Shown here: positions 7,860-15,748 of the stretch, one piece after another
Layout: each line of letters opens with the position of its first letter
Position numbering within the stretch: position 1 is the first letter of the stretch
Position numbers and translations under genes: made by a program
From: Streptomyces sp. PTY087I2
GTDB taxonomy: Bacteria; Actinomycetota; Actinomycetes; Streptomycetales; Streptomycetaceae
Assembly: GCF_001687325.1 (NCBI RefSeq)
Contig: NZ_LZRD01000001.1
Coordinates: 124,001-188,000, forward strand
Length of the DNA: 64,000 nt
Direction: 5' to 3'
Notes under the pieces: generated by a model
The model's database searches: none
Seen by the model: only the letters and a program-made list of their open reading frames with translations
Told to the model about the DNA's origin: nothing

Positions 7860-8327
7860 ATGACCTTCCAAGACAGCGCCTACCGTTCCGACAACCCCTT
7901 TGACGTGCCCGGCAGCAGCGGGCCGACCGCCACGGTGCAGGCCGATCCCGCCGAGGTGGGTTCCGTGCGCACCTCCTACGCCCCCGATCGCGACGGCGAT
8001 CCCGATCCCGGCGAGATCGTCTGGACCTGGGTGCCCTTCGAGGAGAACGACGGGCGCGGGAAGGACCGGCCGGTGCTCGTCGTGGCCCGCGAGGAGGCGG
8101 GCACGGTCCTCGCCGTCCAGCTCTCCAGCAAGCAGCACGACCGGGACCACGAGTGGGTGTCTCTGGGCGCGGGCCCGTGGGACAGCTCGGGGCGGCCGTC
8201 CTGGGCCGATCTGGACCGGGTGCTGCGCGTCCACGAGGACGGGATGCGCCGGGAGGCGTGCGCGCTGGACCGGGAGCGTTTCGACCGGGTCGTGGGGCGG
8301 CTGCGCGAGCGGTACGGCTGGAGCTGA
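7860..8327 (+). CDS. MazF/PemK-like (CcdB-fold) protein
   Basis: A 155-residue protein. The first ~60 residues are acidic and low complexity. The rest (about 60-155) looks like the PemK/MazF fold: GEIVWTWVPFEENDGRGKDRPVLVV, then VLAVQLSSK, a Trp-containing stretch, and LDRERFDRVVGRLRERYGW. Classical MazF proteins are mRNA endoribonucleases paired with an upstream antitoxin. No antitoxin gene lies next to it here, so this may be a house-keeping relative rather than an active toxin. No ribosome-binding site precedes ATG 7860; TACGGT at 7848-7853 could be a -10 box giving a near-leaderless transcript. An in-frame GTG lies at 7857. Confidence 0.78.
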   Translation: MTFQDSAYRSDNPFDVPGSSGPTATVQADPAEVGSVRTSYAPDRDGDPDPGEIVWTWVPFEENDGRGKDRPVLVVAREEAGTVLAVQLSSKQHDRDHEWVSLGAGPWDSSGRPSWADLDRVLRVHEDGMRREACALDRERFDRVVGRLRERYGWS

Positions 8328-8349
8328 GCACCCCCGGGCATGGTGCCGG

Positions 8350-9171
8350 TCAGGCGAAGGTCCGGGCGAAGGCGGCGCGGACGGCGGAGTCGGGGTTCCG
8401 GTCCAGGATCCCGAAGACGATCTGCTCGAAGTGGCCGCCGAACCGGCCGCCCTCGCCGATCAGCGCCCGGAACGCTTCCGCCACCTGGCCCGGGTCGTTC
8501 TGGAAAACCCCGCAGCCCCAGGCGCCCAGGACGAGCCTGCGATAGCCCCGTACGGCCGCGACCTCTAGCACCCGTTCGGCGCGGGAGGCCAGGGCAGCCG
8601 GGATCCGGTGGGCGTCCTCGGGGGTCTGCCGTCGGATCACTCCGGCGTTCGGCGCGGGCGACGTGAGGAATCCCGCCGTGTACGGGGCGTCCAGGAAGTG
8701 GCCTCGGTCGTCGCGGAAGACCGGCACTGCGGGCGAGTGGATCACCCGGTCGGTGTAGAAGGCGCTGCGCTCCGCGCGGTGGTGCGCGTAGTACTCGGGG
8801 GCGCGCAGCAGGGTCGTGTGGAGGGCCGATCCCCGGCACAGGGCCTCCTCCTGGGCCTGCGCGCCGTTCAGGTAGCCGCCGCCGGGGTTGCGGGCCGAGG
8901 CGTAGTTCAGGACGGCGACCCGGCCGGGGGCCTCGCCGGTCATCCGGCGGGCCGCGGCGAGGCTGCTCTCGGCGGTGACCTCGATGTGCGGGGTGCGGTC
9001 GGTGTCCAGGGCGGCGACGGGCACCGGATCGGGGCCGTAGAGCGTGGTGCCGGAGCGTGCGGCGGCCACCGCTCGCTCGATGGACACGTCCTGACCTGCC
9101 GCGTTGCGATATCGCCCGGCCTCGACGACCGCTTCCGTCTCGCGCGCGATCCCGCGCAGCCGCGCGCTCAT
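8350..9171 (-). CDS. Bacterial-type poly(ADP-ribose) glycohydrolase (TIGR02452/DUF2263)
   Basis: A 273-residue macrodomain-fold enzyme. The PARG signature GGG-X7-QEE is intact: Gly97-Gly99 in ARNPGGGYLN, then Gln107-Glu108-Glu109. The phosphate-binding C-terminal part (VLGAWGCGVFQNDPGQVAEAF) is typical of this family. Such proteins remove ADP-ribose chains, with the Glu pair catalytic, in the cytoplasm. GGGAG stands 8 nt before ATG 9171. It is convergent with the MazF-like gene (22-nt gap) and divergent from egtA. No ADP-ribosyltransferase is nearby, so its substrate is unknown. Confidence 0.88.
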   Translation of the reverse strand: MSARLRGIARETEAVVEAGRYRNAAGQDVSIERAVAAARSGTTLYGPDPVPVAALDTDRTPHIEVTAESSLAAARRMTGEAPGRVAVLNYASARNPGGGYLNGAQAQEEALCRGSALHTTLLRAPEYYAHHRAERSAFYTDRVIHSPAVPVFRDDRGHFLDAPYTAGFLTSPAPNAGVIRRQTPEDAHRIPAALASRAERVLEVAAVRGYRRLVLGAWGCGVFQNDPGQVAEAFRALIGEGGRFGGHFEQIVFGILDRNPDSAVRAAFARTFA

Positions 9172-9317
9172 GGGCGCTCCCCCGTGTGGTGCATACGGGG
9201 CATGCTGGCGGGGAACCCGGCCTGGGCGCAATCGTATTTTCCTGGCGCGGGGGCACCCTTGTGCGATCTCCGGGTACGGGTTTGGCTGGTAGGCAGACAG
9301 CTGAGAAGGAGGCCCTG

Positions 9318-10730
9318 ATGGCCTTGGACATTCCCGGCGCAACCGGCGCGCGACCGGACGCCGCCCCGCTCGACGAGCGCGGGGCAGAGGATTTACTGCG
9401 CGGCATATGTTTCAAGACGGGTCCGCCCCGGACTGTGGGCGTGGAACTCGAATGGCTCATCCATGACCGGGAACGTCCCCACGTCCCGGTCGGCCAGGAG
9501 CGGCTGGACAGCGCCGTGGAGGCGGTCCGGGCACTGCCCCTGAGCGCCGCACTGACGTTCGAGCCGGGCGGGCAGCTGGAGCTCAGTTCGCAGCCGGCCG
9601 GTTCGCTGATGGAGTGCGTCGCGACGACCGCGGCCGATCTGGCGGCGGTCCGTGGCTCGCTCGGCGCCGCTGGGCTCGCGCCGGTGGGGCTCGGCGTGGA
9701 TCCGTGGCAGATCGCGCACCGCAGACTGCGGGAGCCGCGTTACGAGGCGATGGAGGCCGCGCTGGACCGGGCGGGGCCGGCCGGGCGGGCGATGATGTGC
9801 ACCTCCGCGTCGGTCCAGGTCTGTCTGGACGCGGGCGAGGAGGAGCCGGGGCCGCTCGGCTACGGGCGGCGCTGGCAGCTCGCGCACCTGCTGGGCGCGG
9901 TGCTGGTGGCGGCGTTCGCGAACTCGCCGTTCCAGCAGGGCCGCCGGACCGGCTGGTCCTCCACCCGGCAGGCGCTGTGGGCCGACCTCGATCCGGGCCG
10001 GACCCTAGCCCCGGGCACCGACCGCGCGCCTCGCGAGGCCTGGGCCGCCCATGTCCTGGACACGACCGTGCTGTGCATCCGGTGCGAGAAGGGCCCGTGG
10101 GACGTTCCCGAAGGGCTCACCTTCCGCGAGTGGATCCGCACCGGGGTGCCCAGGCCGCCGGTGCAGGCCGATCTCGACTACCACCTCACCACGCTGTTCC
10201 CGCCGATCCGGCCGCGCGGCCATCTCGAACTGCGCATGATCGACGCGCAGAGCGGACCCGACGGGTGGCTGGTGCCGCTCGCCGTCGCCACGGCCCTGTT
10301 CGACGATCCGGAGGCCGCCGAGACCGTGTACCGGGCCGTGAAACCGCTGGCCGAGACGGCGGGCGCGGCGGCCGCCCCGCGCAATCCGCTCTGGACGGCC
10401 GCCGCCCGCGAGGGTCTCGCCGATCCGGAGCTGCGGGCCGCGGCCGTCACCTGCTTCGGGGCGGCGCTCCCGGCGCTGGAGCGGATGGGCGCGAGCGACG
10501 CGGTGCGCGACACGGTGGCGGCCTTCACGGACCGCTATGTCGCCCGGGGCCGATGTCCGGCCGACGATCTGCCGGAGCCGGGCGACCTCACCGATCTCAG
10601 CCTGCTGACCGACCGGGGGCTGCTGCCCGATCCGGGCCCGCAGGCACACTCCGGTCCACCCGCGCATCCGCACGAGGGCCTGGCAGCCGACCGGCCGACG
10701 CCGCACCCTGGAAAGGCGGCCTCCGCATGA
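9318..10730 (+). CDS. egtA: EgtA, glutamate-cysteine ligase of ergothioneine synthesis
   Basis: A 470-residue cytosolic ligase that joins glutamate and cysteine using ATP to give gamma-glutamylcysteine, the sulfur donor for EgtB. The GCS2-type sequence includes VGVELEWLIHD (glutamate-binding region), GGQLELSSQP, a basic IAHRRL region and the C-terminal LELRMIDAQ. The ATG follows a strong AAGGAGG 5 nt upstream. It is the first gene of egtABCD and overlaps egtB by 4 nt. Leu26 is encoded by TTA (9393-9395), very early in the operon, implying bldA-dependent translation. The C-terminus is a Pro/His-rich tail, unlike the compact core. Confidence 0.95.
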   Translation: MALDIPGATGARPDAAPLDERGAEDLLRGICFKTGPPRTVGVELEWLIHDRERPHVPVGQERLDSAVEAVRALPLSAALTFEPGGQLELSSQPAGSLMECVATTAADLAAVRGSLGAAGLAPVGLGVDPWQIAHRRLREPRYEAMEAALDRAGPAGRAMMCTSASVQVCLDAGEEEPGPLGYGRRWQLAHLLGAVLVAAFANSPFQQGRRTGWSSTRQALWADLDPGRTLAPGTDRAPREAWAAHVLDTTVLCIRCEKGPWDVPEGLTFREWIRTGVPRPPVQADLDYHLTTLFPPIRPRGHLELRMIDAQSGPDGWLVPLAVATALFDDPEAAETVYRAVKPLAETAGAAAAPRNPLWTAAAREGLADPELRAAAVTCFGAALPALERMGASDAVRDTVAAFTDRYVARGRCPADDLPEPGDLTDLSLLTDRGLLPDPGPQAHSGPPAHPHEGLAADRPTPHPGKAASA

Positions 10731-12145
10731 CCGAGCACCGTGACGACGAAAAGCCCCGTGAGCTGTCCGACGCGTTCGATCCCTCTCAGGTCTCCGGCCC
10801 CGACGCCGCCGGTTTCCCCTTCGCCCCCGGCGTCGATCCGGAGGCCCTGCGGCGGCGCGCTCTGGATGCGCTGCTCGCCGCGCGCGACCGCACCACGCTG
10901 CTCACCGACAGCGTGGACGACGGCGAACTGACCGCCCAGCACTCCCCGTTGATGTCGCCGCTGGTCTGGGACCTGGCGCACATCGGCAACCAGGAGGAGC
11001 AGTGGCTGCTGCGCGCCGTCGGCGGCCGGGAAGCGCTGCGCCCGGAGATCGACGGGCTGTACAACGCCTTCGAGCACTCGCGCGCCTCGCGTCCCTCGCT
11101 ACCGCTCCTGGCCCCTGCCGAGGCCAGGACGTACGCCTCCGACGTACGGGGACGGGCGCTGGAGCTGCTGGAGGACACGCCCCTGCACGAGGGCGGGGGG
11201 CCGTTGCAGCGGGCCGGGTTCGCCTTCGGGATGATCGCCCAGCACGAACAGCAGCACGACGAGACGATGCTGATCACCCATCAGCTGCGAGCGGGGCCGG
11301 CTGCTCTCACCGCGCCACCGCCTCCCGCACCGCCCGAGCCCGTCGGTCCGGAGGCGCTTCCGAGCGAAGTCCTCATCCCCGGCGGCCCGTTCACCATGGG
11401 GACCTCTGCCGAGCCGTGGGCCCTGGACAACGAACGCCCCGCGCACCGGCGTGACGTGGCGGCGTTCCATCTGGACTCCGCGCCGGTCACCTGCGGCGCG
11501 TACCTCCGCTTCATCGAGGACGACGGGTACGGGCACGAGCGCTGGTGGGCGCCCGAGGGCTGGGCCATGGTCCGTGAACACGGCCTGTCCGCACCGCTGT
11601 TCTGGCGGCGGGAGGCGGGGCAGTGGCTGCGCCGCCGGTTCGGGGTGACCGAGCCGGTGCCGTACGACGAACCGGTGCTGCACGTCAGCTGGTACGAAGC
11701 GGACGCGTACGCCCGCTGGGCGGGGCGGCGGCTTCCCACGGAGGCCGAGTGGGAGAAGGCCGCCCGGCACGACCCCGCGACCGGCCGCTCGCGGCGCTAT
11801 CCGTGGGGCGACGAGGATCCGACGCCGGAGCGGGCCAACCTCGGGCAGCGGCATCTGCGTCCGGCGCGGTCCGGGGCGTATCCGCTGGGCCGGTCGCCGG
11901 CCGGGGCGGGGCAGTTGATCGGCGATGTGTGGGAGTGGACGGCCAGCGACTTCCTGCCCTATCCGGGGTTCGTGGCGTTTCCCTACCGCGAGTATTCGGA
12001 AGTGTTCTTCGGTCCGGGGCACAAGGTGCTGCGCGGCGGGTCGTTCGCCGTGGACCAGGTCGCCTGCCGGGGCACCTTCCGCAACTGGGACCTTCCGGTG
12101 CGGCGGCAGATCTTCGCCGGTTTCCGTACGGCGAGGGATGCCTGA
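10727..12145 (+). CDS. egtB: EgtB, hercynine oxygenase (sulfoxide synthase)
   Basis: A 472-residue non-heme iron enzyme. It couples oxygen to hercynine (N-trimethylhistidine) and gamma-glutamylcysteine to form a sulfoxide. The N-terminal DinB-like domain carries the three iron ligands: His85 in WDLAHIGNQEEQW, and His173/His177 in AQHEQQHDETM. The C-terminal FGE-sulfatase domain starts at PGGPFTMGT and includes RLPTEAEWEKAAR, GDVWEWT and the end RGGSFA...FRNWDLP...GFR. It starts inside the egtA stop (ATGA) and shares one base with egtC (TGATG), so the four genes should be made in balanced amounts. Confidence 0.96.
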   Translation: MTEHRDDEKPRELSDAFDPSQVSGPDAAGFPFAPGVDPEALRRRALDALLAARDRTTLLTDSVDDGELTAQHSPLMSPLVWDLAHIGNQEEQWLLRAVGGREALRPEIDGLYNAFEHSRASRPSLPLLAPAEARTYASDVRGRALELLEDTPLHEGGGPLQRAGFAFGMIAQHEQQHDETMLITHQLRAGPAALTAPPPPAPPEPVGPEALPSEVLIPGGPFTMGTSAEPWALDNERPAHRRDVAAFHLDSAPVTCGAYLRFIEDDGYGHERWWAPEGWAMVREHGLSAPLFWRREAGQWLRRRFGVTEPVPYDEPVLHVSWYEADAYARWAGRRLPTEAEWEKAARHDPATGRSRRYPWGDEDPTPERANLGQRHLRPARSGAYPLGRSPAGAGQLIGDVWEWTASDFLPYPGFVAFPYREYSEVFFGPGHKVLRGGSFAVDQVACRGTFRNWDLPVRRQIFAGFRTARDA

Positions 12146-12900
12146 TGTGCCGTCATATCGCCTATGTGGGCGAGCCGGTGGCGCTGGGCGAGGTGCTCGT
12201 ACGGCCTCCGCACTCCTTGGTGCGGCAGTCCTGGGAGCCGCGCCGCCAGCGCTACGGCACGGTCAACGCGGACGGTTTCGGCGTCGGCTGGTACGCGGAC
12301 GGGGATCCTGCCCCCGGACGCTACCGCCGCCAGGGTCCCATATGGGGCGACGAGACCTTCACCGATCTGGCCCGGGTGGTCCGCAGCACCGCGCTGCTCG
12401 CCGCCGTACGGGATGCCACCGAGGCGGGTGCGGACGGGGAGGCCGCAGCCGCGCCGTACACCGCCGGGCGGCTGCTGTTCAGCCACAACGGGGCGGTGAA
12501 GGGCTGGCCCGCATCGCTCGCCGGCGCGGCCGCGGCCCTGCCCGCCGAGAAACTTCTGTCGCTGGCCGCCCGGAACGACTCGGCGCTGGTCTGGGCGCTG
12601 ATCCGGCACCGGACCGACGCCGGGGACGAGGTGGCGCGTGCCGTCGCGGAGACGGTCCGCGAGGTCGCGGCCGCCGCGCCGGGATCCCGGCTGAATCTCC
12701 TGCTCACCGACGGCACCACCATCACGGCGACCGCCTGGGGCGACACCCTCTGGTACCTCACGGAGCCGGGCCGCCGTACCGCGGTCGCCTCGGAGCCGTA
12801 CGACGACGATCCGCTCTGGCGCGAGGTCCCCGACCGCACCCTCTTGGTCGCGACCGCCTCCGACGTCCTGCTCACCCCGCTCAAGGAGCCCCCCGCGTGA
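12145..12900 (+). CDS. egtC: EgtC, gamma-glutamyl hercynylcysteine sulfoxide amidohydrolase
   Basis: A 251-residue class II glutamine-amidotransferase-type hydrolase. Cys2 is the N-terminal nucleophile exposed after Met1 removal (MCRHIAYVG). NADGFGVGWYAD, the LFSHNGAVKGW loop and ARNDSALVWALI match the Ntn-hydrolase fold. It removes glutamate from the EgtB product to leave hercynylcysteine sulfoxide. Overlap with egtB is 1 nt and with egtD 4 nt (GTGA). The final C-S lyase EgtE is not in this operon. Confidence 0.95.
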   Translation: MCRHIAYVGEPVALGEVLVRPPHSLVRQSWEPRRQRYGTVNADGFGVGWYADGDPAPGRYRRQGPIWGDETFTDLARVVRSTALLAAVRDATEAGADGEAAAAPYTAGRLLFSHNGAVKGWPASLAGAAAALPAEKLLSLAARNDSALVWALIRHRTDAGDEVARAVAETVREVAAAAPGSRLNLLLTDGTTITATAWGDTLWYLTEPGRRTAVASEPYDDDPLWREVPDRTLLVATASDVLLTPLKEPPA

Positions 12901-13859
12901 GTCCCTATTCCCTGACCCGCACCCTGCCGGTGGACGCGACGGACGCGGCGCTGCGCGCCGATGTCCTCAGCGGCCTGACCCGGCATCCCAAGACGCTGCC
13001 GCCGAAGTGGTTCTACGACGCTCGCGGCAGCGAGCTGTTCGAGGAGATCACCCGGCTGCCGGAGTACTACCCGACCCGCGCGGAGCGGGAGATCCTCCAG
13101 ACCCGGGCCGAGGAGATCGCCGCCGCTTCGGGCGCCCGGACCGTGATCGAGCTGGGCTCGGGGTCGTCCGAGAAGACCCGCCATCTCCTGGAAGTCCTCC
13201 CCGACCTGCACGCCTACGTCCCCGTGGACGTGAGCGAGAGCGCGCTGACGGGGGCGGCCGAGTCGCTGCTCGCCGAACACCCCGGCCTGTCCGTGCACGC
13301 GCTGATCGCGGACTTCACCGCCGGCCTGACCCTGCCGGAGACGCCGGGGCCCCGGCTGGTGGTGTTCCTGGGCGGCACGATCGGCAATCTGCTGCCGGAG
13401 GAGCGCGCCACGTTCCTGCGGTCGGTACGCGCGCTGCTCTCCCCCGGTGACGCGCTGCTGCTGGGCACGGACCTGGTGAAGGAGGAGGAGACGCTGGTGG
13501 CCGCGTACGACGACGCGGCCGGGGTGACGGCGGCCTTCAACAAGAACGTCCTGAGCGTCGTCAACCGCGAGTTGGGGGCCGATTTCCCGCTCGACGGCTT
13601 CGACCACCGCGCGGTGTGGAATCCGGAGCGGCGGTGGATCGAGATGCGGTTGCGGGCCCGTCGGGCGCTGAGCGTCAAGATCCGGGAGCTGGACCTCGTG
13701 GTGCCGTTCGAGGCCGGTGAGGAACTGCGTACGGAGGTGTCGGCGAAGTTCCGGCAGGAGGACGTCCGCGAGGAGCTGGCCGCCGCCGGTATGCGGCTGG
13801 CTCAGTGGTGGACGGATTCGGCGGGCCGGTTCGCCCTGTCGCTGGCCACGGCGGTCTGA
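12897..13859 (+). CDS. egtD: EgtD, histidine N-alpha-methyltransferase
   Basis: A 320-residue methyltransferase, the normal EgtD length. It transfers three methyl groups from SAM to histidine, giving hercynine. The histidine-binding start (PPKWFYDARGSELFEEITRLPEYYPTR) is followed by the SAM motif TVIELGSGSSEKT and the FLGGTIGNL/LLLGTDLVKE strands. The GTG start lies inside the egtC stop. Its 3' end overlaps the convergent olsA by 58 bp, so the operon ends against an opposing transcript. It is the last egt gene here. Confidence 0.96.
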   Translation: MSPYSLTRTLPVDATDAALRADVLSGLTRHPKTLPPKWFYDARGSELFEEITRLPEYYPTRAEREILQTRAEEIAAASGARTVIELGSGSSEKTRHLLEVLPDLHAYVPVDVSESALTGAAESLLAEHPGLSVHALIADFTAGLTLPETPGPRLVVFLGGTIGNLLPEERATFLRSVRALLSPGDALLLGTDLVKEEETLVAAYDDAAGVTAAFNKNVLSVVNRELGADFPLDGFDHRAVWNPERRWIEMRLRARRALSVKIRELDLVVPFEAGEELRTEVSAKFRQEDVREELAAAGMRLAQWWTDSAGRFALSLATAV

Positions 13860-14749
13860 CCGGACCGGCCGGACAGGCACGGCTTACGGGGCTCTTCGGG
13901 GCCGAGGACGGCCGCTCGTGCCCTGCTCGCCAGGGCGCGGCGGCCGTCCTCGCCGTCTGCGGGGATCAGTGGGAGCACGTCGATGTGGGCGGTGAGCCCG
14001 GCCGCCCGCACGACCCGCCACAGGGAGGCGGCGAGCGGGTCGGCCCCGACGAACGCGACGGCGCCCGCGGCCTGACCCGCGGAGAGGCCCGCCACTGTGC
14101 CGAGCGCCGCCGTGCGATAGGTGATGCGGACCGGCCGGACCGTCGCCCCTGCGTCGATCGCCGCCTGGAACACGGCGGGCCGGAACGCGCCACCGCCTCC
14201 CCGTCCGCACCACGTGCTGCCCTCGGGGAACACCACGACCCGGGATCCGGAGCGCAGAGCCGTCGCGATGGTCCGTACGGCTTCGGGCAGCGAGCGCAGC
14301 CGGTCGCGGTCGATGAACAGGGTGCCGCCACGCGCGGCGAGGGGCCCGAGGAGCGGCCAGCACCGGATCTCGCGCTTGGCGAGCATCCGGCCGGGCAGTA
14401 CGGACGCGACCAGGGGTATGTCGAGCCAGGAGATGTGGTTGGCGACGACCAGTTCGCCACCGCCCTGGACGCGGTCCGGGGCGCACTCGGGGGCGCGCTC
14501 CGGCGCGGGGAGCCGGACCGTGACGCGTACACCGAAGGCCTGCGGAACGGCGCGCGCCCAGCGCCGGGTCAGCCGGCTCCGCGGCCCGGCCCCGAGCAGC
14601 CGGACCAGCGGGACGCAGGCCACTCCCAGCAGCACGAGGATGCAGCCGGACAGCAGAAGGAGCGCGGCGGGCAGCGGAGCGCGTACGGCCCCGGTGTGCC
14701 GGGCGCAGCCGTCCGGGGTGCACGGGGCGACGGGCAGCCAGCCGCTCAT
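13802..14749 (-). CDS. olsA: OlsA-like lysophosphatidate/lyso-ornithine-lipid acyltransferase
   Basis: A 315-residue membrane-bound PlsC-type O-acyltransferase. A hydrophobic segment near residues 20-45 (LLLLSGCILVLLGVACV) anchors it. The catalytic NHISWLD (usual form NHxxxxD) and the FPEGSTW motif are present. As the second enzyme of ornithine-lipid synthesis it would acylate the 3-hydroxy group of lyso-ornithine lipid; a phosphatidic-acid role is the alternative. The start overlaps the olsB stop (ATGA), and the pair resembles S. coelicolor SCO0920-0921 from memory. The C-terminal ~20 residues are encoded antisense to the egtD end and look unstructured. Confidence 0.85.
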   Translation of the reverse strand: MSGWLPVAPCTPDGCARHTGAVRAPLPAALLLLSGCILVLLGVACVPLVRLLGAGPRSRLTRRWARAVPQAFGVRVTVRLPAPERAPECAPDRVQGGGELVVANHISWLDIPLVASVLPGRMLAKREIRCWPLLGPLAARGGTLFIDRDRLRSLPEAVRTIATALRSGSRVVVFPEGSTWCGRGGGGAFRPAVFQAAIDAGATVRPVRITYRTAALGTVAGLSAGQAAGAVAFVGADPLAASLWRVVRAAGLTAHIDVLPLIPADGEDGRRALASRARAAVLGPEEPRKPCLSGRSGQTAVASDRANRPAESVHH

Positions 14750-15567
14750 CGCAGCGGGGCCAGGGAGAGGAAGTGGCGCAGGTAGCGGGGGTCGGTCCGG
14801 CGCAGCGAGAGCAGGACGTACAGGTCGGCGACGTTGAAGTCGGGGTCGTACGCCGGTGCGCCGCAGATCTGGGCGCCGAGCCGGAGGTAGCCGCGCAGCA
14901 GGGGCGGGAGGTCGGCCCGGGAGCCGGCTTCCGGGCCGTGCGCGGAGGAGTCCCAGAGGCGGTGCGGGGTGACCCAGTACTCCTGGGGCGCGAGGTGTGC
15001 CGCGCGTACGGTGTTCCAGCTGCGGGCAGCCGACGCGCCGCCGTCGGCCAGCGGGAGGGAGCAGCAGCCCGCTATCCAGGTGTGGCCGGTGCGCTCCATG
15101 TAGCGGGCGAGTCCGGCCCAGACGAGGGCGATGACCGCGCCGTCGCGGTGGGCGGGGTGGACGCAGGAGCGGCCGACCTCGACGAGGTCGTCGCGGATCG
15201 GGGCGAGGTTGGTGAGATCGAACTCGCTCTCCGCGTAGAGGCGTCCGGCTATTCGCGCGCGGTCGGGCGGCAGCAGCCGGTAGGTGGCGACGACGTCTCC
15301 GGTGGCGGTCTCCCGGACCAGGAGGTGGTCGCAGTACGCGTCGAAGGCGTCGCTGTCCAGGCCGGGTTCGGGTCCCTCCAGCCGGGCTCCGAGCTCCCCG
15401 GCGAACACCAGGTGGCGCAGCCGCTGCGCCGCGCGTACATCCTCCTGGCAGGTGGCGAGGGAGACCCGGTAGGCCGGTTCCGGGGCGGTGACGGGCTCGG
15501 GGGCGGGGGCCGGGGCCGGGGCGGCGGCGGGAGCGGCGTGGTGCGGGGCGACGGGCAGCACGGTCAT
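14746..15567 (-). CDS. olsB: OlsB-like ornithine N-acyltransferase
   Basis: A 273-residue GNAT-related acyltransferase that would attach a 3-hydroxyacyl chain from acyl carrier protein to the alpha-amino group of ornithine, the first step to ornithine lipids. An Ala/Pro-rich N-terminal tail (about 30 residues) is followed by QEDVRAAQRLRHLVFAGELGA, FDAYCDHLLVRE, and EVGRSCVHPAHRDGAVIALVWAGLARYM, all typical of the OlsB/hemolysin-like family. CGGAG precedes the ATG. It is the first gene of olsB-olsA. Ornithine lipids replace phospholipids under phosphate limitation in many bacteria; no PhoP box was recognised upstream. Confidence 0.85.
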   Translation of the reverse strand: MTVLPVAPHHAAPAAAPAPAPAPEPVTAPEPAYRVSLATCQEDVRAAQRLRHLVFAGELGARLEGPEPGLDSDAFDAYCDHLLVRETATGDVVATYRLLPPDRARIAGRLYAESEFDLTNLAPIRDDLVEVGRSCVHPAHRDGAVIALVWAGLARYMERTGHTWIAGCCSLPLADGGASAARSWNTVRAAHLAPQEYWVTPHRLWDSSAHGPEAGSRADLPPLLRGYLRLGAQICGAPAYDPDFNVADLYVLLSLRRTDPRYLRHFLSLAPLR

Positions 15568-15748
15568 GGCGGTCTCCGGGGACGGAAGAGGTCTGGGGCC
15601 GGACCGTCGCGGGTGCGACGCACCGACCCCTTACTTCTTCCGTCACCGGCTGGATTCGACGTGACCGCCGTGGGGAGCGCGGATGTGCGACGGCTGAATC
15701 CCCAGGGACGGAGCGTCCCCGGTCCGCCGTCCGCCACCCGGGCTCGGG

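Noticed and set aside
15605..15620. Hairpin CGTCGC-GGGT-GCGACG upstream of olsB
   Set aside because: A 6-bp GC stem is too common in this genome to call an attenuator or riboswitch.
13802..15646. A single long fused open reading frame covering both ols genes
   Set aside because: The upstream half in that frame is Arg/Pro-rich and shows no domain. The OlsB frame and the ATGA overlap explain the region as two separate genes.
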